Assembly: GCA_963738445.1 (NCBI GenBank)
Contig: CAVTWS010000011.1
Span: forward strand, 124,001 to 188,000
Source of the DNA: CAVTWS01 sp963738445
GTDB lineage: Bacteria > Actinomycetota > Acidimicrobiia > Acidimicrobiales > SHLQ01
DNA length: 64,000 bases
Direction: 5' to 3'
The notes under the pieces were generated by a model. It did no database searches. It was not told the DNA's origin and saw nothing but the letters and a program-made list of their open reading frames with translations. Position 1 is the first letter of the stretch, and each line of letters begins with the position of its first letter. The translations under genes were made by a program, and so were the position numbers. Positions 29,296 to 38,213 of the stretch are shown one piece after another.

Positions 29296-30479
29296 CGTCG
29301 GCGCCTCGGGATCGACAGCTCGACCTCGGTGCCGGCGCCCGGCCTCGACGTGAGGGTGGCAGTGCCTCCGGCCCGTTCCACCCGGCCCACGATGGAGTCG
29401 CTCACGCCTCGACGGTCGAGCGGGACCCGGGTCAGATCGAACCCGCGCCCGGTGTCGCGCACGAACCCGGTGAGCTCGGCCTCGTCGACCTCGACGAACA
29501 CGTCGACCCGATCGATGTCGGCGTGCCGGGCGGCGTTGACGATCGCTTCGCGGAGGGCGGCGAGCAGCACCCGGGCATCGTCGTCGAGCGGCGTGTCGCC
29601 GACGACGACCGCCTCGACCCGTACGTCGTGATCGGACTCGATCCCGGCGGCCATGAGGTCGACAGCACCGTGAAGCGATGGCGTCTCGCCCACCGGAGCC
29701 GAGCCGTACAGCCATGAGCGCAGCTCCCGCTCCTGGCGGCGGGCCAGCGTCGCCATGCGGCGCGGGTCGGCGCTGCGTTGGATGAGAACGAGGGACTGGA
29801 GCACCGAGTCGTGGAGGTGGGCCGCGACGAGCGCCCGCTCGTCCTCCCGGATCCGGCTGGCCCGTTCCTCGTCGAGGCTGAGCAGGAGCCGGCCGACCGC
29901 TGGTGCGCCGAACATCGCCAGCCCTCCCACCACGACGGCGATGGCGCTCGCGGATGCGCCGACGTTGGCCAGCCCGCCCGTTCGATCGGCGAGCGACAAC
30001 ACGCCCGCCGCCACCAGCGCCAGGCCGGCGACGAGCTGGAGAACCCGGGGACGCCGCCCGGACGACGGCCCAGAGCGACCCGTGGGAGTCCATGCCACGG
30101 CGACACCGGCAGCGACCGCCGACGCCGGCAGCATCGTGGCATCGCCGGGCCACAAGCCGATCGACCGCGCCGTCACCAGGACCGCCGCGGTGCCACACGC
30201 GATGGCCAGCTCGCGGCGACGATCCCGGGCCGTTGCCGGCGCGGCTCGGGGTGTCGGCCGGGACTCCGGGGGATCCGAGGAGATGGCCGCGGCGGCATAC
30301 ACGAGGGCGCCGAGGCCACCGACCAGGGTCAGGAGCCCGACCGCGGCACGGACCACGGTCGGCTCCACCCCCCACCGCTCGGCCCACCCCCCAGCCACGC
30401 CGGCGACGATCCGATCGTTGCTGCGCCGGACCCGGGGGAACCGGAGGCGCGTCGGGGTCGCGATCGGAGGCGAGGTCAC
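29292..30479 (-). CDS. Sensor histidine kinase with N-terminal PspC domain
   Basis: 395 residues from GTG 30479. Starts with a PspC domain (RRSNDRIVAGVAGGWAERWGVEPTVVRAAVGLLTLVGGLGALVYAAA), then about four more TM helices, then HisKA_3 with phosphoacceptor in AAHLHDSVLQSLVLIQR, and a HATPase DTGRGFDL with an N-box region LREAIVNAARHA. PspC fused to a NarX-type kinase next to a LuxR regulator is an actinobacterial envelope-stress arrangement, akin to LiaFSR and Psp systems. Ribosome site is weak. Confidence 0.85.
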   Translation of the reverse strand: MTSPPIATPTRLRFPRVRRSNDRIVAGVAGGWAERWGVEPTVVRAAVGLLTLVGGLGALVYAAAAISSDPPESRPTPRAAPATARDRRRELAIACGTAAVLVTARSIGLWPGDATMLPASAVAAGVAVAWTPTGRSGPSSGRRPRVLQLVAGLALVAAGVLSLADRTGGLANVGASASAIAVVVGGLAMFGAPAVGRLLLSLDEERASRIREDERALVAAHLHDSVLQSLVLIQRSADPRRMATLARRQERELRSWLYGSAPVGETPSLHGAVDLMAAGIESDHDVRVEAVVVGDTPLDDDARVLLAALREAIVNAARHADIDRVDVFVEVDEAELTGFVRDTGRGFDLTRVPLDRRGVSDSIVGRVERAGGTATLTSRPGAGTEVELSIPRRRR

Positions 30480-30536
30480 CGCCTGATCGTCGCACACCCA
30501 CCCCGGTTGCGGTATCGGGAGAAACCCGGGTCGACT

Positions 30537-30556
30537 CAGGGTCATCCCAGGGTCAT
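30537..30556. promoter_or_regulatory. Direct repeat CAGGGTCAT x2, candidate response-regulator site
   Basis: CAGGGTCAT at 30537-30545 and again at 30548-30556, an 11-bp (one helical turn) period, in the region between the divergent kinase and PspC/LiaF genes. A TAGGGT (-10-like) lies at 30586-30591, only about 9 bp before ATG 30600, suggesting a leaderless message. Confidence 0.45.
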
Positions 30557-30599
30557 TCCCGATGGTGGGCGAGCAGCGGGATCTCTAGGGTCGACAAAC

Positions 30600-32051
30600 A
30601 TGGACCTCGACCACGAACCCATGCTGCTCGACTCACCGGCCGATCGCCCTGACTCTGACGGCCCTGACCCTGACGGCCCGACCGATCGCATCCTCGGTGG
30701 CGTGGCCGCGCTCGTGGCGGCCGGGCTCGGGGTCGATGCGTTGTGGGTGCGCATCGGCTTCGTGGTGCTGGCGCTCGCCGGTGGCATCGGTCTGATCCTG
30801 TACGCCGGGCTGTGGTTGGCGTTGGTGGCGAGCCCCGAGCGGTCCTCGCCGACGCTGCGCACGATCGGGGGTGTGATCGCCGTCGGGGGTGTTCCGCTGG
30901 CCCTGGCGGCAGGCGGCATCGGATTCATCTCGGGGCCGTTCGCGCTCGTGGTCCTGCTCGCCGGTCTGACCCTCGCGCTGTGGCGGCCCGCGCAGCATCG
31001 GTCGCCCATGCCGTTCGAGCGCCCCGTCCTCGAGCGGTCGCGGCCCCCGACCCCGCCGACGCCGGATCGGGCGCCTCCGGCGCCTCGGACGCCACGGTCT
31101 CCCCTGGGTCGGTCGACGCTCGGTCTCGCCCTGATCGTGGCGTCGGGTGGAGCGATCATCGACTTGGCCAACGGCGGCCGGTCGCATCCCGAGCAGTGGT
31201 TGGGGGCGGCCGCGGTGGTGTGCGGTCTCGGGTTGGTGGTGGGAACGGTGCGGGGGCACGCCCGCGGGTTGGTGATCCCGGCCGTGGTGTTCGGTGCCAC
31301 GGGGTACCTGGCCGGGATTCCCGCAGAACTCGGCATCGGTGCCGGAGATCTGACCGGTGATCGGTACATGTACGTCGGTCCCGAGTCGAGGTCGGCAAGG
31401 GTCGAGGAGGAGGTGGGCTTCGGTGAGATCTACGTGTCGGTCGACGGAGAGCCCGTTCAACCCATGACCATCGATGCGACCGTCGGATTCGGGGATGTCC
31501 GGATCTCCACGGTCGACACGGTGACGGTCGAGATCCGCGGGCATGTCGACTCCGGTGAGGTCAGGGTCGACGGCGGAGACCTCGGCGACGAGGTGGTGAC
31601 GCGAATCGGGCCAGAAGGAGCACCCGACGTCATCGTGAACGCCCGGGTCGGCATCGGTGACGTCGTGGTCGACCGGTATTCGGCGGCACGCGTCGTCGAG
31701 GGCACGAGTTTCGAGGTAACGCCGGGAGCGCCGATCGCTCCGAGCGTGGGTGAGGTCACGGCGGTGACAGACGGCGTGTCGATCACCACAGACGGGTGGG
31801 TCGTCCTCGAGGCCGGGAGCGCCGTCATCGACGCCGATGACCAGGTCATCGCGGGCGACGCGTTCCCGGACGACCAGGGTGGGACCTACATCAACACGCC
31901 GATGGGCCAGTATCGGCTCCTGCCCCGGGGGCTGCTGATCGACCCGTTCGGTGAGGTCATCGACCTGCAAGCGGTGCGCGCCGAAGTCCTGCCGGACCCG
32001 GCCGAGCCCGTGACCCCGCCGGAGCCCGTGACCCCGCCTGTAGGAGGCTGA
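30600..32051 (+). CDS. PspC-domain membrane protein with LiaF-like C-terminus
   Basis: 483 residues. After an acidic N-tail with a duplicated DSDGPDPDGP, a PspC domain (DRILGGVAALVAAGLGVDALWVRIGFVVLALAGGIG), further TM helices and a Pro-rich linker, then a beta-rich C-terminal domain: EEEVGFGEIYVSVDGEPVQ, TVGFGDVRISTVDTVTV, ARVGIGDVVVDRY. This repeated G.G(E/D)v..s pattern is the LiaF/DUF1707-like domain that senses envelope state. No ribosome site; probably leaderless. Ends with EPVTPPEPVTPP. It should be the third component of the divergent kinase-regulator system. Confidence 0.8.
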   Translation: MDLDHEPMLLDSPADRPDSDGPDPDGPTDRILGGVAALVAAGLGVDALWVRIGFVVLALAGGIGLILYAGLWLALVASPERSSPTLRTIGGVIAVGGVPLALAAGGIGFISGPFALVVLLAGLTLALWRPAQHRSPMPFERPVLERSRPPTPPTPDRAPPAPRTPRSPLGRSTLGLALIVASGGAIIDLANGGRSHPEQWLGAAAVVCGLGLVVGTVRGHARGLVIPAVVFGATGYLAGIPAELGIGAGDLTGDRYMYVGPESRSARVEEEVGFGEIYVSVDGEPVQPMTIDATVGFGDVRISTVDTVTVEIRGHVDSGEVRVDGGDLGDEVVTRIGPEGAPDVIVNARVGIGDVVVDRYSAARVVEGTSFEVTPGAPIAPSVGEVTAVTDGVSITTDGWVVLEAGSAVIDADDQVIAGDAFPDDQGGTYINTPMGQYRLLPRGLLIDPFGEVIDLQAVRAEVLPDPAEPVTPPEPVTPPVGG

Positions 32052-32054
32052 ACC

Positions 32055-32273
32055 ATGACCCGCCACCAATTCGATCCGATGTCGGCCGCGCTCGGCGCCC
32101 TCGCCGTCGGTCTGGGGATCATCGTCATGCTCGGCGATCCAGTCCGGGCCAGCTCCTGGTGGGCTGTCGCGGCGGCCGTGCTGGTGCTCGGCGTAGGAAT
32201 GCTGCCCTGGAGCCGTCGCCGTCCCGCCCGGCCGGCGGGGATCGAGGACGACCCGCCGAATCCGTCCCTGTGA
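32055..32273 (+). CDS. Small two-TM membrane protein
   Basis: 72 residues starting 3 bp after the PspC/LiaF gene, with GGAGG close to the start (TAGGAGGCTGAACCATG). Two hydrophobic helices, SAALGALAVGLGIIVML and WWAVAAAVLVLGVGMLPW, then a basic-to-acidic tail. Small TM proteins of this kind often end LiaF/PspC operons. No family name can be given. Confidence 0.65.
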   Translation: MTRHQFDPMSAALGALAVGLGIIVMLGDPVRASSWWAVAAAVLVLGVGMLPWSRRRPARPAGIEDDPPNPSL

Positions 32274-32276
32274 CGT

Positions 32277-33954
32277 GTGGCCGGGGCCCGCGCGACCTCC
32301 GATGCGCTGGAGGTACCTGGGGTCGAGTCCCAGCGGGCGCACGACGTGATCGTAGAGCAGTTTCCCGTTGCCGCGGGGACGAGTTCCATGCTCGTGTTCG
32401 CCGTCGACCGCGGCTCGCTGACGGACCCAGAGCCGGCGGCCACGGTCTCAATGGCGATCGAGGACATCGCCGCGCAGCCCGACGTCCTCGGCATCGGAGA
32501 CCTGCAGCGGTCGGCCGACTGAACGATCGGATTCGTCGACGTGCAGTACTCGAGGCCGGTCGAGGAGATCGCCGACGAGGCGTTCGGACGTCATCGGGCT
32601 GCTCGTCGCCGTGGTCGTCCTGCTGGTGGCGTTCGGTTCGGTCCTCGCCATGGCGCTGCCGATCGGGCTCGCCCTGATCGGTCTGGCGGTCAGCTTCGGC
32701 CTGATCACGATCATCGCCTCCGAGATCGTGGTGAGCTCAGCGGCCCCGACCATCGCCGCCATGATCGGCCTCGGCGTCGGCATCGACTGCGCGCTCTTCA
32801 TCGTGACCCGCCACCGCGAGAACCTACGACTCGGCCTGACGGTCGAGGAGGCCGCCGGGCGGGCCATCGCCACCGCCGGCTCGGCGGTGGTGTTCGCCGG
32901 CACGACCGTCGTCATCGCCATCTCCGGTCTCGCCATCGCCGGCATCGCCGCGGTGACGGTGATGGGACTCATGGCTGCCTCACAGTCGTCGTGATGGTCG
33001 TCGTCTCCTTGACCCTGCTCCCGGCGCTCCTCGGGTTCGCCGGCACCCGGATCGACGCCATCCGAGTGCCCGGGATGAAGGTGGGTGCGGGCATCCCCGG
33101 CCGGGAGTCGGTGTGGCACCGCTGGGGACGCCACGTCTCGGCTCACTCGTGGCGGTATCTCGTCGCGGGCGTCGCCGCGCTCGTGGTTCTCAGCCCGCCC
33201 ATTCTCAGCCTGCGCCTGGGCTCGCCCGACGACGGCGTGCGATCGACGTCGCTCACCACACGGCGGGCCTACGACCTCCTCGCCGACGGTTTCGGCGTCG
33301 GATTCAACGGCCCACCCCTCCTGTCGATCGGGCCGCCTACGGCGTGATCGTGGCCGTGTTCCCGTGGGGCAGGTTCAAGGGCGTGTTCGGCGTGGAGGAG
33401 ACGGTGCCGGTCATCGCCTTCATCCCGTTGATGCTGTTCGCCATCCTCTTCGGGCTGTCGATGGACTACGAGGTGTCCTGCTGTCCCGGATCCGGGAGGA
33501 GTATCTCCGGACGGGCGACAACGACACCGCGGTCGTCGAAGGCATCGCCGGGACGGCGCGGGTGATCACGTCGGCGGCGCTCATCATGATCAGCGTCTTC
33601 GCTGCGTTCATCCTCGGTGACGACCCGATGATCAAGATGTTCGGTCTGGGTCTGGCCACGGCGGTCTTCATCGACGCCACGATCGTCCGGATCGTCCTGG
33701 TACCGGCGACGATGAAGCTCCTCGGCGACTGGAACTGGTGGTTTCCGGCGTGGCTGGAACGCCGCCTCCCGCGCATCGACGTCGAGGGCCAGACCGGTCT
33801 CACCGATCCGCCGGTGGCACGGGATCCGGAGGCGTTGCGGGAGCCGGAGCCAGTGTCCGTCTGCGGCCCAGTGTCCGTCCGTTTCTGGGTGACGGGTCTG
33901 GGGCGCGACATTCCTCGGGAAATCCTGTTGCGAACTGACGTTCGATGCATGTAG
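32277..33954 (+). pseudogene. MMPL-family (RND superfamily) transporter, decayed
   Basis: Pieces of one MMPL protein in several frames: ALEVPGVESQRAHDVIVEQFP; RPVEEIADEAFG; VVVLLVAFGSVLAMALPIGLALIGL with ALFIVTRHRENLRLGLTVEEA; VVSLTLLPALLGFAGTRID; a break at 33347 where much of the central region is lost; VIAFIPLMLFAILFGLSMDYEV; LLSRIREEYLRTGDNDTAV ... LGLATAVFIDATIVRIVLVPATMKLLGDWNWWFPAWLERRLPRID. At least four frame changes and an internal deletion, so it cannot make a full transporter. Its degraded end carries the SOS box of the next gene. Confidence 0.85.
33930..33945 (+). promoter_or_regulatory. SOS (LexA) box upstream of the second DUF222-HNH gene
   Basis: GCGAAC-TGAC-GTTCGA: core GAAC-N4-GTTC intact, one mismatch in the outer positions of TCGAAC-N4-GTTCGA. 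A TAGGAT -10-like hexamer follows at 33952-33957. ATG/GTG of the gene lies about 125 bp downstream. Confidence 0.75.
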
Positions 33955-34070
33955 GATGACGACTGACTTCTCCGGGAAGTCGTCTCGGCCGTAGGCCCTT
34001 CGTTCCGTCCCGTGTCTGTCTCAGGTTGTCGCCTCGGACATCACGTCGTGCTCGAGCAGGGAGGTCCGCG

Positions 34071-35597
34071 GTGGTCGTTTCATTGGGCGGCATCGACCGC
34101 GACAACGACCACGAGAGCGCCTCGCCTGCCCCGGTCGGGGAACCTGGGGCGCGTGTCTCTGGGGAGGGCAACGGCGCTGGAGCCGGTCCAGGTCGGCGAC
34201 CGAGCTCGGTGTCATTGGCGCGCTTCCTCCGCCGGGTAGCTGGCGTCGTGGGGACGGTTCCCGTCGAGGGTTACAGCGTCGAAGAGGCAACCTCCGTGCT
34301 GGCTGCATGCGAGCATCATCGCCGTGCGTTGGCGGCCCTCGAGGCGAGGCTCACCGCCATCGTCTCAAAGGGGTCGGAGGCGCTGGGTCGCGATCGGTTG
34401 CGCACCGGTCTCGGCGTCTCCACGGCGGAGGCAGCTCGCCGGGCACGTGTCGCGGGCGTGGTCGGAGCCGCACCCGAGATCGGCGAGGCCATGGCCGCCG
34501 GGAGGTTGTCGGAGGCTCATGTCGATGGTCTGGCCGCGGCCCGCCGGATCGCCGGAGATCAACTGGATCCTCACATGCCGCAGCTGCTCGACCTGGCGGC
34601 TCGAACCGGTGCCGATGAGTTCGGGGTCAAGGCGCGGGATTGGGCACGTCGCGTGAGCGAAGACGGGGGCGAAGCCCACGCCGAGCGGCTTCGGCGGTGC
34701 CGGTCCCTCCGCTGGTGGAACACCCCGGACGGCATGACCCGCTTGGCGGGCGATCTCGATCCCGAATCGGCGGCGGCGGTCTGTGGCGCCATCACCGCAC
34801 ACATCCGTTCCCGGTGGAGCACTGCCAACCCGACCGGCCACGCGGATCCGAACACCCCAGCGGACGGTGTCGATGCCCGGCGCGTCGACGCGCTGGTCGA
34901 TCTCTGCTCCCGGTCCTCGGGGAGGGCGGGCCTCGCGACCTCGGGTCGCAATGACGAGGTGTCCCCCGGCGGCGCCGAGGAGGCGAGCGATGCCGGCGAT
35001 GCGGGTGCACTGGCAGCCTCGGGCGTTGCGGATGCGCAAGCCGCGAGCTCTGCGGTGTCTGGACGGGGACCCTCGGCGCGGGCAGTGCCCTTGCCGACGG
35101 TCGGCGTCCTGATCGACTTCCACACCCTGGCCGATGGTCTCCACGCCGGGTCGATCTGTGAGCTCTCGACCGGCGAGCCGCTCGCGGTGTCAGCGGCCCG
35201 ACGGCTCGCCTGCGATGCCGACATCTACCCCGCCGTGCTCGGCGCCGCGAGCGCGGTGCTGGATCTGGGTCGGTCGCACCGGCTCGTGAACCGGTCACAG
35301 CGTCGTGCGTTGGGAATCAGGGACAAAGGATGTGCCGAGGAGGGCTGCACGGCGCCACCGGAATGGTGCGATGCCCACCACGTCATCGATTGGTACGGTC
35401 CCCGCCGCGGCCCAACCGACCTCGACAATCTCGTCCTGCTGTGCAAGCACCATCACTCGCTGCTTCACCGTGGCCTGTGGTCGCTTCCTCCCGACGTCAT
35501 GGCCCGAGCCGAACGATGCCTAGAGCGTCATCGAAGGCGCCGAGGCACGAGGACCTGGCAGGGTTCCCAAGGCGGTCGCCGCGGTGATCCTCCGTGA
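34071..35597 (+). CDS. DUF222-HNH endonuclease (13E12-like), intact
   Basis: 508 residues from GTG 34071, with GGGAGG five bases upstream. N-terminal DUF222 domain (YSVEEATSVLAACEHHRRALAALEARL, LGVSTAEAARRARVAGVV, MAAGRLSEAHVDGLAAARRIAG), a Ser/Ala-rich variable insert, and an HNH nuclease CAEEGCTAPPEWCDAHHVIDWYG ... DLDNLVLLCKHHHSLLHRG with all metal and catalytic residues. Such proteins are SOS-induced in mycobacteria (family knowledge); here a LexA box lies in front. It does not share obvious close identity with the other copy at 23735, so it is not a recent duplicate. Confidence 0.85.
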   Translation: MVVSLGGIDRDNDHESASPAPVGEPGARVSGEGNGAGAGPGRRPSSVSLARFLRRVAGVVGTVPVEGYSVEEATSVLAACEHHRRALAALEARLTAIVSKGSEALGRDRLRTGLGVSTAEAARRARVAGVVGAAPEIGEAMAAGRLSEAHVDGLAAARRIAGDQLDPHMPQLLDLAARTGADEFGVKARDWARRVSEDGGEAHAERLRRCRSLRWWNTPDGMTRLAGDLDPESAAAVCGAITAHIRSRWSTANPTGHADPNTPADGVDARRVDALVDLCSRSSGRAGLATSGRNDEVSPGGAEEASDAGDAGALAASGVADAQAASSAVSGRGPSARAVPLPTVGVLIDFHTLADGLHAGSICELSTGEPLAVSAARRLACDADIYPAVLGAASAVLDLGRSHRLVNRSQRRALGIRDKGCAEEGCTAPPEWCDAHHVIDWYGPRRGPTDLDNLVLLCKHHHSLLHRGLWSLPPDVMARAERCLERHRRRRGTRTWQGSQGGRRGDPP

Positions 35598-35680
35598 GCG
35601 CGGGGCATGACCACGACTGCGGAAATCTCGTCGAAGCACCTCACGTGTTCGGCGAGTGGCCCCGGATCGACCTTGCACTG

Positions 35681-35712
35681 TCGAGGCCTCGCATTATCGA
35701 GGCCTCGCATTG
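35681..35712. repeat. Tandem 16-bp repeat containing CGAGGCCTCG palindrome
   Basis: TCGAGGCCTCGCATTA followed directly by TCGAGGCCTCGCATTG. Each unit contains the perfect palindrome CGAGGCCTCG. It lies between the HNH gene and the convergent EthD-like gene. On the minus strand TTGACA precedes the array, but no gene follows it. Confidence 0.7.
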
Positions 35713-35747
35713 TCAAGCGGGCCGGCCGCCAACAGAAGGCCTTGGGC

Positions 35748-36077
35748 TCAGTCGCGTAGCTCGTAGAGCACGGTGGTCGGAGGGGGGTCCATGTTGATCG
35801 CGTCGGACATGTTCAGCTGTCCACCGCCGCCCCGCACCACGAGCTCGTTGAGCGTGGCCGCGAGGTCGTCGCTCTCGATCTCGTAGATGGCCAGGTAGGG
35901 CAGAGCTCCCTCGGGGGCCACGATGTTCGTGTCGCTCAACTTGTAGCGGCGGGCGCCGACGAAACCGGGGATCGAGCACACCTCGTCGAGGTGGACGTTG
36001 TCGTACCAGTCGTTGTACTCGTCCTCCCGATCCGGGCTGGTGGGGGAGGACTGCACGAGAAGGATGGCTTTGGGCAT
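35748..36077 (-). CDS. EthD-like dimeric alpha/beta-barrel protein
   Basis: 109 residues. MPKAILLVQSSPTSPDREDEYNDWYDNVHLDEVCSIPGFVGARRYKLSD is the ferredoxin-like opening of the DUF4286/EthD type, in which W-Y...H..E and IPG mark the active pocket. Proteins of this kind are small accessory factors in degradation pathways; the function is not established. Single gene, not clearly in an operon. Confidence 0.7.
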   Translation of the reverse strand: MPKAILLVQSSPTSPDREDEYNDWYDNVHLDEVCSIPGFVGARRYKLSDTNIVAPEGALPYLAIYEIESDDLAATLNELVVRGGGGQLNMSDAINMDPPPTTVLYELRD

Positions 36078-36149
36078 GGGCCGAAGATAGCTGGACGCCC
36101 GATTCCCCGCCCGTTCGCTGACTCATGCCGGCGGCCAGCCGGGTTGTGT

Positions 36150-36728
36150 TCAGGCGGCCAGGCGGGGCTGGAGACGGAGGAGTCCGGGAACCTCACCGAA
36201 CCCCCGGAGGGTGAGCGTGGCTCGCCCGCTGACCCGGACCCAGTACGGGAGATCGCTCTCCGCGCACGACGCCAGGATCTCCCGCGGTTCGGCCGCGGCG
36301 CACAGCCGCGCCGCCAGGTTCACCGGGTCGCCGATGTAGTCATCGCCGTCGAACAACAGCGCCCGGCCGGTGGCGATCCCGACGCGCACCGACGGCCCGG
36401 CATACCGGAACTCGTCGATCAGGTGGGCACCGAGGGCGATGCTCGGTGCCACATCCATGCCGACGAGCATGGCGCCATCGCCCATCCAGTTGGCGACCCG
36501 CACGCCCCGCTGGGAGGCGACCGCTCGCGTGGCGCGCCGGAACTGGCTGAGCACCTCCGCGGCGCGTTCGGGCCCGCGGTCGCGCGTGTACTCGGTGAAG
36601 CCGGTGAGGTCGAGGAAGATGAAGGTGCGCTCGAGGTCGAGGTAGTTCTGGCCCACAGGCAGCAGGGCCGGGTGCTCGGCCGCAACGTCGGGCGAAGCCT
36701 CGGGGGCCTCGGCGGCGGCGATGTCCAT
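36150..36728 (-). CDS. Class III adenylate/guanylate cyclase, stand-alone domain
   Basis: 192 residues with only the catalytic domain. Metal-binding aspartates in FIFLDLTGFTEYT and ANWMGDGAMLVG, substrate and transition-state region YIGDPVNLAARLCAAAEPREIL (Asn and Arg of the VNLAAR motif present). The substrate-specifying residues were not judged, so ATP or GTP cannot be chosen. ATG 36728. The upstream region carries four TGTGA/TCACA half-sites. No membrane anchor or sensor domain. Confidence 0.8.
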   Translation of the reverse strand: MDIAAAEAPEASPDVAAEHPALLPVGQNYLDLERTFIFLDLTGFTEYTRDRGPERAAEVLSQFRRATRAVASQRGVRVANWMGDGAMLVGMDVAPSIALGAHLIDEFRYAGPSVRVGIATGRALLFDGDDYIGDPVNLAARLCAAAEPREILASCAESDLPYWVRVSGRATLTLRGFGEVPGLLRLQPRLAA

Positions 36729-36749
36729 GTCCCTAGTGTCCCACGGGGG

Positions 36750-36804
36750 TGTGACAGCCTTACGGCGATTTGGCCGGCGTCACAGAGGATTCACATCGGT
36801 GTGA
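36750..36804. promoter_or_regulatory. Cluster of TGTGA/TCACA half-sites upstream of the cyclase
   Basis: TGTGA at 36750-36754, TCACA at 36780-36784, TCACA at 36791-36795 and TGTGA at 36800-36804. The last two form the dyad TCACA-TCGG-TGTGA. These are CRP/GlxR-type half-sites but the spacing differs from the usual TGTGA-N6-TCACA, so binding is only a suggestion. Confidence 0.3.
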
Positions 36805-36843
36805 CCGGAGCGTTGCCGGCGGGTGGCGTGCCGGAAACCCTGG

Positions 36844-37092
36844 TCACCGGGCGGCGAGGCGCCGGAGCGGGGGCAGGGTGGGAGGTGGCTGACGCCGGGC
36901 CGGAAGGGTGGCCAGCATCTCGGTGGTGGCGGCGGTGATGTGGGCCACCGCCCGGTCGAACGCCGCCTGCGTGGCGGCCGAGGGCTTGCTCACCCCGCTG
37001 ATCTTGCGGACGTACTGGATGGCGGCGGCCTCGATCTCTTCCGGCGTGGCCACCGGCTCCAGGCCTCGGAGGGTGGTGATGTTGCGGCACAT
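36844..37092 (-). CDS. DUF2277 family protein
   Basis: 82 residues from ATG 37092. The opening MCRNITTLRGLEPVATPEEIEAAAIQYVRKISGVSKPS and AFDRAVAHITAATTEMLATL match the conserved pattern of DUF2277, a small actinobacterial/proteobacterial family of unknown function. The start in the middle of the longer frame is chosen because conservation begins exactly there. A Pro/Arg tail follows. Confidence 0.8.
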   Translation of the reverse strand: MCRNITTLRGLEPVATPEEIEAAAIQYVRKISGVSKPSAATQAAFDRAVAHITAATTEMLATLPARRQPPPTLPPLRRLAAR

Positions 37093-37132
37093 GCCCGCCA
37101 CGGTAGGGGAGGCGTGGCCCCGCAACCAGGCA

Positions 37133-38107
37133 CTACCAGGCGTACGCCTCGGGTGCGGTGCCGCCGGGCCCCGGGAAGATGTCGCCGATGGCGTCCAGGG
37201 CATCCTGGGGGAGCGCGAGGTCGAGCGCTCGCAACGAGGCCCCGTCGAGGTGCGCCATCGTTCGCGGGCCGATGATGGGAGCCGTCACCCCGTCCTGGGC
37301 CAGCAGCCAGGCCAGGGCGACCGCGGCGGGTTCCTCGCCCATCTCGGCGCACAACGTCTCCCACCGCTCGAGCTGGGGCCGGCGGGCTTCGACTCGGTCA
37401 CCCAGGGCCCGGCGTCGGCGAGTGGACGTTTCGTCCTCGCGCAACACGCCGCCGAGCAACCCGCCGTACAGCGGGCTCCACGGGATCATGGCGACCCCGT
37501 AGTGGCGACACGCCGGGAGCACCTCGAGCTCGACGGTGCGCACCCCGAGGTTGTAGTGGCTCTGCTCGCTGACCAGACCGAGGAAGTTGCGGGCGCGGGC
37601 CGTCTCGTTCGCCTGGGTGATGTGCCACCCGGCGAAGTTGCTGCTCCCGACGTAGCTGATCTTGCCCTGCGCCACGAGGGTCTCCATCGCCTGCCACACC
37701 TCGTCCCACGGGGCGGCCCGGTCGACGTGGTGCATCTGGTAGAGATCGATGTGATCGGTCTGGAGCCGGCGCAGGCTGTCGTCGCACGCCTTGCGGATGT
37801 GGTGAGCCGACAGGCCGCCGGCGTTGGGCCAGTCCGACATCGGGCCGAAGACCTTCGTGGCCAGCACGACCTTGTCGCGACGGCCACCCCCCTGGGCGAA
37901 CCAGCGGCCGATGATCTCCTCGGTGAGGCCCGGATTGCCGGGACCGCCGTAGCGGTTGGCGGTGTCGAAGAAGTTGATGCCGAGGTCGAGCGCTCGGTCC
38001 ATGATCTGGAACGACTCGTCCTCGGGGGTCTGGGGCCCGAAGTTCATGGTGCCGAGGCAGAGCGGGCTGACTCGGAGGGCGGTGCGGCCCAAGCGGCGGT
38101 ACTTCAT
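37133..38107 (-). CDS. Aldo/keto reductase
   Basis: 324 residues from ATG 38107 (MKYRRLG). TIM-barrel NADPH-dependent reductase: catalytic Asp and Tyr in FFDTANRYGG, Lys in VVLATKVFG, His in LYQMHHVDRAAP; cofactor end GVTAPIIGPRT. Resembles the Tas/YghZ-like group with broad substrates. A few bases from the DUF2277 start on the same strand (gap 40 bp), but no functional link is known. Confidence 0.88.
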   Translation of the reverse strand: MKYRRLGRTALRVSPLCLGTMNFGPQTPEDESFQIMDRALDLGINFFDTANRYGGPGNPGLTEEIIGRWFAQGGGRRDKVVLATKVFGPMSDWPNAGGLSAHHIRKACDDSLRRLQTDHIDLYQMHHVDRAAPWDEVWQAMETLVAQGKISYVGSSNFAGWHITQANETARARNFLGLVSEQSHYNLGVRTVELEVLPACRHYGVAMIPWSPLYGGLLGGVLREDETSTRRRRALGDRVEARRPQLERWETLCAEMGEEPAAVALAWLLAQDGVTAPIIGPRTMAHLDGASLRALDLALPQDALDAIGDIFPGPGGTAPEAYAW

Positions 38108-38213
38108 GTCTCGATTGAACACACCCCACCCGACGGCGTGTCAACCGAGGGGTCGTACCCGCATGCCGCGGCGGGTTGCGTGCCAGGCCTCCCAGACACA
38201 ATGGTGACGGCCC

